A stretch of 64,000 nt of DNA from Epiperipatus broadwayi (lineage: Eukaryota > Onychophora > Udeonychophora > Euonychophora > Peripatidae): assembly GCA_028023455.1 (NCBI GenBank), contig JAQFVV010006637.1, forward strand, positions 498,001 through 562,000, given 5' to 3'. Shown in pieces: positions 59,166-64,000 of this stretch. The notes under the pieces are model-generated. The model was not told the DNA's origin, ran no database searches, and saw nothing but the letters and a program-made list of their open reading frames with translations. Numbering within the stretch: position 1 is the first letter of the stretch; each line of letters starts with the position of its first letter. A program made the position numbers and the translations under genes.

Positions 59166-59884
59166 TGATTGGGTAATTTTTTGTTTTTTATATATATTTA
59201 TTTTAATAATTTAATTTATTTTTATCATTTTAATTATTCCATTATAGTTTTAATCATACATTGATTACTTTAATATAATTATACATTTCTATATTTTTCA
59301 CAATTTTTTATTTCTTTTTATATATATTCTTACCCTTGTCAATGACTAACAATTTTCTACTGAAAAAATTTAAAATGTCTTATATATTCCCTTCTATGAT
59401 TATTTTTAAAAACTATTTTTTATTCTATTTTTAGTTTATACATTTATTTAATGTGAGATAATATATATTAATTATGATTGCTTTTTTAATTTTTCTATCT
59501 CTTTTATTATTGCTACTACAAATCATTTTTATGCTATATATTTTCAAACTTATGTCCTGTCTCTAGTGAATATAAATAAATAATTGACCTTTTATCATAT
59601 TTGTGTTGGGCTCAAGTAGAATTTTTTGTTTCACTTACATAACTATTTCTGACATTGTTTGTTTAACATATTTCGTATTCAATTTTATCTACCTTATTTA
59701 TATCATTTTTTATATTTTCATTATATTTATTTTCTTTTTATTTATTATTTTATATTTTAATTTATTATTAAATTTTTTACTAATTATACTGATAATTTTA
59801 TATTTTTTACAATATTATTGTTGGAAGTTTTTATATCTATATATTTATCTTTTATGTGTTTATGTTTATTATTATTATTTTCAT
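59166..59884. other. AT-rich palindrome-arm DNA, right
   Basis: Mirror of 51,277-52,010; no gene seen. Confidence 0.5.
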
Positions 59885-60215
59885 AATACAGGCAAAATTT
59901 TCCATATAGTAGCGCCATCCAGTGTGAGCCATTGCAATCAATAGATGTAAGAAGGTTTGTGCATAAAATCCCTATTTAGTGCCTACTCATCCAATATTCC
60001 CAGGCTAGTTTCTAGCTTGTGGCTTTCATCAGTGTGGGGCCACAAACTAGACACTAGTCTGGGGATATTGGATAACTAGGCACTAGATAGGGATTTTATG
60101 GACAAACCTTCTAGCATCCAATTTTACTCTGGCTTGCACTGAGTGGCACTATTGTATGGAAAGTTTTGCCTGTTTTAACAGCTTGAGCAAGATAAGAAAT
60201 GGTGATCACGTGATA
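59885..60215. mobile_element. Foldback/MITE copy B' (right arm)
   Basis: Reverse complement of copy B at 50,946-51,276, including the inner hairpin near 60,035. Confidence 0.8.
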
Positions 60216-60646
60216 TTTTTTTTTTTTGTTATTATTAAAACTTTATTCTAACAGTTTATATTATCTTTTATAGTCTTTATTAGATAATCATTATTTTTTT
60301 AATTCATTAACTATTAATTCTACTTGCTACTATAATCTTCCTTATTTGAACAATAATTTATAGCTGTAAATATTCTTGAACTTACATTCTGTATTTTATA
60401 CTTTTTATTCATACTTGATTTCCATTTAGTAGTTTTTTATGTATGTTTCTAGCATACATTTAACATTAGTATGTGATTTTATTAACATAATATCTAAATA
60501 TGCCAATTTATTTTCTTTCTTTTTTTGGTTGTAAATTTTATGTTTATCGGATAGTTATCAACAACTTTTTTTTTTTATAAAAATGAGACCATTTTTACTA
60601 TTCATCACTAATACTTCTATGACATATATCATCATCATCATCATCA

Positions 60647-62220
60647 TCAAACATTATCAATCCACTGCAGGATGAAGGTCTCTTCAAGTTTAATCCATCT
60701 TCTCCGATCTTTAGCTTCTCTTCTCCACAACACCCCTGCACATTTTCTTATTTCATCCATCCATCTCACATGTGGTCTCTTTCTGGGTCTTTTACAATCT
60801 CTTGGAATCCAGTTGAAAATTGTCCATCTGTTATCATCTCTTCTAGAAATATGTCCAGCCCAACTCCATTTCAATCTTTTAATTTTTTCAATAAGGTCAG
60901 TAACACCTGTTTGTTGTCTTACCCATACATTGCGTTTTCGATCTCTTCTTGTTACTCCCAACATACACCTCTCCATACTCCTTTGAGTGGTCTGAAGTCT
61001 CTGTATTGCTCTTCTATTAAGTGTCCAAGTCTCAGATTCATAAGTAAGAACTGGTAAAACACATTTGTTAAAAACCATCCTTTTCAAACACATAGGCATA
61101 TTTCCTTTTAGTATCAAGTTATTTCTACCAAAAGCACTCCAACCAAGTTTAATTCTATGATTAATTTCCTCCATTATGTTTCCATCTGTATTAATAATCT
61201 GACCAAGGTATTTGTAACTGTTAACTTCTTCTAATTCTTCATAATCAATCTTTATTTTCATATTTTGAGCAAATCGATTAAATATTACTTTAGTCTTTTT
61301 AGCATTTATCTTTAGTCCTACTTTTCTACTTTCATCTGCTAACTCCTGCAACATTTCCTGCAGCTCTGAAGCATTATTTGCAAAAACAACTACATCATCT
61401 GCGAAATCTAAATGACTTAAATACTCTCCATTTACTTTCACTCCTTTAGTTTCCCATTTTTCCACAAAATACTTCTTGCAGCACTGCTGTAAAGAGTTTT
61501 GGAGATATGGAGTCACCTTGTCTTACACCTTTCTCAATGTTGATTTTTCCAGTATCATTATGTAATCTAATTGTTGCTGTTGCATTTTTATAAATATTCT
61601 TTAAAATATGACAATATCCTGGATCTATACCTTGATGATCCAATGCTTTAATCACTGAAGAAATGTGTATAGAATCAAATGCCTTTTCATAATCTACAAA
61701 TCCAAAACGACATTTACAACTCATATTCGTTTGTCCTTTCTATGACTTCTCTCAATACCTGGATATGATCTATTGTACTAAAACCACTTTTAAATCCAGC
61801 TTGTTTTCTTGGTTGGTGGAAATCCAAAGTTCTCTGTAGACGAGTTGTAATTATCTTGGTAAAATTTTTATATAAAACTGATAAAAGGCTGATAGGTCTG
61901 TAATTTCTAATATCTTCTTTATCACCTTTTTTAAATATTAATATTATTACCGCATTCTTCCAATCTTCCGGTACATCTTTATCATTTAGACATTTGGTAT
62001 ATAACTTTGCTAAAATTGTTTCTATTTCTTCACCTGCTTCTTTTAACATATCAATTATAATTCCATCATTTCCTGGAGCCTTTCCTTTCTTCATACACTT
62101 AATTGCATGTCTCACTTCTTCATTTAAAATTCTGGGCAATTCGAAAGATGTAATAGATATAGGAGGTACTTGTTCTTTATTACTATATAATTCTTGATAA
62201 AAATCTTCTACCAATTTCAT
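60647..62220 (-). pseudogene. RTE reverse transcriptase, right-arm copy
   Basis: Three minus-strand segments cover the RT: 62,220-61,714 ([24 protein letters not shown]), 61,724-61,446 (FVDYEKAFDSI, GVRQGDSISPKLF) and 61,516-60,647 (HLDFADDVVVFA to the C-terminus). The last segment is longer than on the left because it lacks two of the left copy's frameshifts, and it shows the complete C-terminal region with WAGHISRRDDNRW and KRPRKRPHVRWMDEIRKC. Plus-strand frames here are shadows. Confidence 0.88.
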
Positions 62221-62485
62221 GATGTCATCTCTCTTTTTAGTAATAATTCCAACTTTTTTTCTTATTGCAGATATAAATTTCCTACCAATACCAAAATGTT
62301 ATTTAACATTTTTGAGACTTTTATTTTCTTCTACAGCTTTCCTTGCTATTTCACAGTTATACTTTCTTATATCATTTTCAACTCTTTTCCGTACCATTTT
62401 ACAAAATTCGAGATATTCAATTCTTTTTAATACATCATTTTTGTATATCTTCATATTCCTTCTTTTCTTCATAAATTCTCTAGTC

Positions 62486-63598
62486 TCAGTAGAAATTTTT
62501 ATTAGTCAATTGCTGCTTTTTTCTACCAGCTATGTTTGTTGCAGTTTTTAAAAGTGTATCAGTTATTTTCATATTAATTTCATTCAAATCTGTATCATGT
62601 TCAAAATCTCCTAACACTTGAAACCTATTTGTAAGTTCTAATTTAAATTCATTAGAATGTTTCTGAAGATTAGGAATATCAACTGTAAATATTGTTTTTC
62701 TTAATAATTTTTGTCTCTCTAGTTTTACATTAACACGTAACTTACACCTTACTAATCGATGATCACTTCCTGTGTTAAATTTATTAAGAACATTACAATC
62801 TTGAAATATGTATTTTCTGTTAGTCAAAATATAATCCAATTCTGCTGTACCTTCATTTGGATGCTTCCATGTCCATTTCCTTTTAACATTTTTCTCAAAA
62901 AATAAATTCATAATATAAAGTTTTTCTTTTTCTGCAAACTCCACAAGTCTATGTCCTCTCTCATTTCTATTACCATAACCAAAATTACCTACAGCAATTT
63001 CATCTTTCACTTGTCTACCAATTCTAGCATTAAAGTCTCCCATAACAATTTTAAAATGTTGTTTACTCTGATCAAAAGCCTTTTGTACATCCATATAAAA
63101 ATCTTCTACTACTTCATCACTATGAGAACTTGTTGGGGCATAAACCTGAATTATCTGCATTTGGTATCTGCTATTAAGTTGTATAACTATTCTTGCCACT
63201 CTGTCTGATACACCACCAATCTCCACAATATTGTTCTTCCACTTTTTATTTATAATGAATCATACTCCACCTGTATTTCCAATATGTGTGCCTTTATAAT
63301 AGAGTATATGTCCACTTTTTAAATCAATTGTTTCTTCTCCTTTTCTTCTAACTTCACAAAGTCCAATAATGTCCCATTTAATATAAGACAGTTCTTCTTC
63401 TAATTCTTGCAATCTTCCTTCACTTGAAAGTGATCTGCAGTTGTAAGTACCTAAATAAAAAGTCGTCATGAAATGGCAGCCTGGGTCCACAATCAGGGAA
63501 TTCTTAGCACCCTCTGCCTTCGGCCACCAATCACTGCCTTGGTTGGTAACTTTACAGCCTCCTGGGAATAAGGGCCATGCTTTATTTTTGTCTGTCAT
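62486..63598 (-). pseudogene. RTE endonuclease, right-arm copy
   Basis: Two frames, 63,598-63,260 (from MTDKNKAWPLFPGGCK, extending further upstream than on the left because a TGA there is a sense codon here) and 63,226-62,486. They are separated by a stop just after IGNTGGV where the left arm reads on (GVGFIINKKWK). Catalytic motifs GLCEVRRKGEE, VMGDFNARIG and GSDHRLVRC are intact. Thus the left endonuclease frame is open where the right one is broken, and the reverse holds upstream. Confidence 0.87.
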
Positions 63599-64000
63599 AA
63601 TTGTATATATGTATTGGAAAAATATTTATCATTTACACAAACATTCATTCTGCCTTATCAGGCACTGAGAAAAAAGACCATGGTGTTTCTTGATCTTAAA
63701 CTCAGAGGTAAAAAGCCAATAAACTCACCACGCTGGCTAATGCGTGTTGGTGAGCAGCCCATCCATGTTCGTATACTATAAGAATAATCACATAGTAATA
63801 ACAGCTGCAATGACAAGAACGTATGGAGTGGACATTAGGAATTTGCCCTGCTCGGTTCCTTTAAGGCCTCCAAGAGGAATCAAAGGGTCTCCTTTCAGTT
63901 AATAGCAAACTCCTTTCTGCAGCCATGATATATATATAAATATTACTTAGAATTTCACTTAATGCTCTTTCCATTATAATCCTTCTTGTCGTTTATAATA

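Larger units (their letters stand above)
60623..63928 (-). mobile_element. Near-full-length RTE-clade LINE (right arm)
   Basis: Mirror of 47,241-50,531, from the GAT tail (60,623, read as ATC repeats) to the 5' end at 63,928. It shares the left copy's frameshift after the endonuclease, the linker stop and the break before FVDYEKAFDSI. It differs by a 9-bp insertion near 62,142 (reading ISITSFELP in place of ISSELP) and by point changes. Confidence 0.9.
47117..64000. repeat. Giant palindrome, at least 16.9 kb
   Basis: The left arm (47,117 to about 55,675) and right arm (about 55,706 to 64,000) are reverse complements. Anchors include 47,241/63,928 (CATGGCTGCAGAAAGG), the two RTE copies, the mirrored foldback elements and 54,062/57,338 (GGGACGATCCTTTTCAGGAC). 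The last bases of the window still pair with 47,117-47,156, so the palindrome continues beyond. Arms differ by substitutions (a few per cent) and by indels: a (TA)n of about 70 bp on the left is about 10-15 bp on the right, the 419-bp hairpin at 52.0 kb is collapsed on the right, and 9 bp are extra near 62,142. Confidence 0.92.

Noticed and set aside
47117-64000. Two independent RTE insertions in opposite orientation
   Set aside because: Mirror identity continues through all flanking sequence and foldback elements, and both copies share the same frameshifts and stop, so it is one duplicated locus.

Overview
This window looks like intergenic and intronic DNA from an AT-rich invertebrate animal genome. 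The evidence is animal-type lipoxygenase exons with GT-AG splice sites, RTE-clade LINEs, a Penelope-like fragment, a Merlin-type DNA transposon, tRNA-derived retroposons, and many TA, TG, ATA and GAT microsatellites. I cannot name the species. There are no operons or bacterial features, and most of the 64 kb is layered transposable-element sequence.

Layout. 1-7.7 kb: old RTE LINE fragments; one is split by a Penelope-like GIY-YIG fragment and a tRNA-type SINE. 7.88-12.83 kb: an LTR retrotransposon with nearly 2-kb LTRs and only 1 kb of internal sequence, which encodes an unrecognised coiled-coil, lysine-rich repeat protein. 12.93-23.79 kb: a composite of about 10.9 kb in which 2.7-kb terminal INVERTED repeats enclose a broken Ty3/gypsy gag-pol (minus strand: gag, protease, RT, RNase H, integrase). 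No direct LTRs were found. 24-27.3 kb: an RTE fragment and near-perfect hairpins. 27.35-37.28 kb: three plus-strand exons of a lipoxygenase gene; the 9.4-kb intron between the first two holds an old full-length RTE (minus strand), a foldback element and a dead Merlin/ISXO2-type transposon. 38.9-47.1 kb: a two-ORF LINE remnant, SINE-like repeats and hairpins. 47.1-64.0 kb: a giant palindrome of at least 16.9 kb, still continuing at the right edge. Each arm carries one RTE copy (plus on the left, minus on the right) and mirrored foldback elements. The palindrome is centred on a 3.8-kb foldback element with a spacer of about 30 bp.

The only host gene I can support is the lipoxygenase; the rest is mobile-element sequence, mostly inactivated by frameshifts, stops and deletions. 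The two most unusual structures are the Ty3 gag-pol bounded by inverted rather than direct repeats, and the giant palindrome whose arms agree closely in their outer parts but diverge near the centre. All repeat relationships were found by reading the sequence by eye; percentages are estimates, not computed values.
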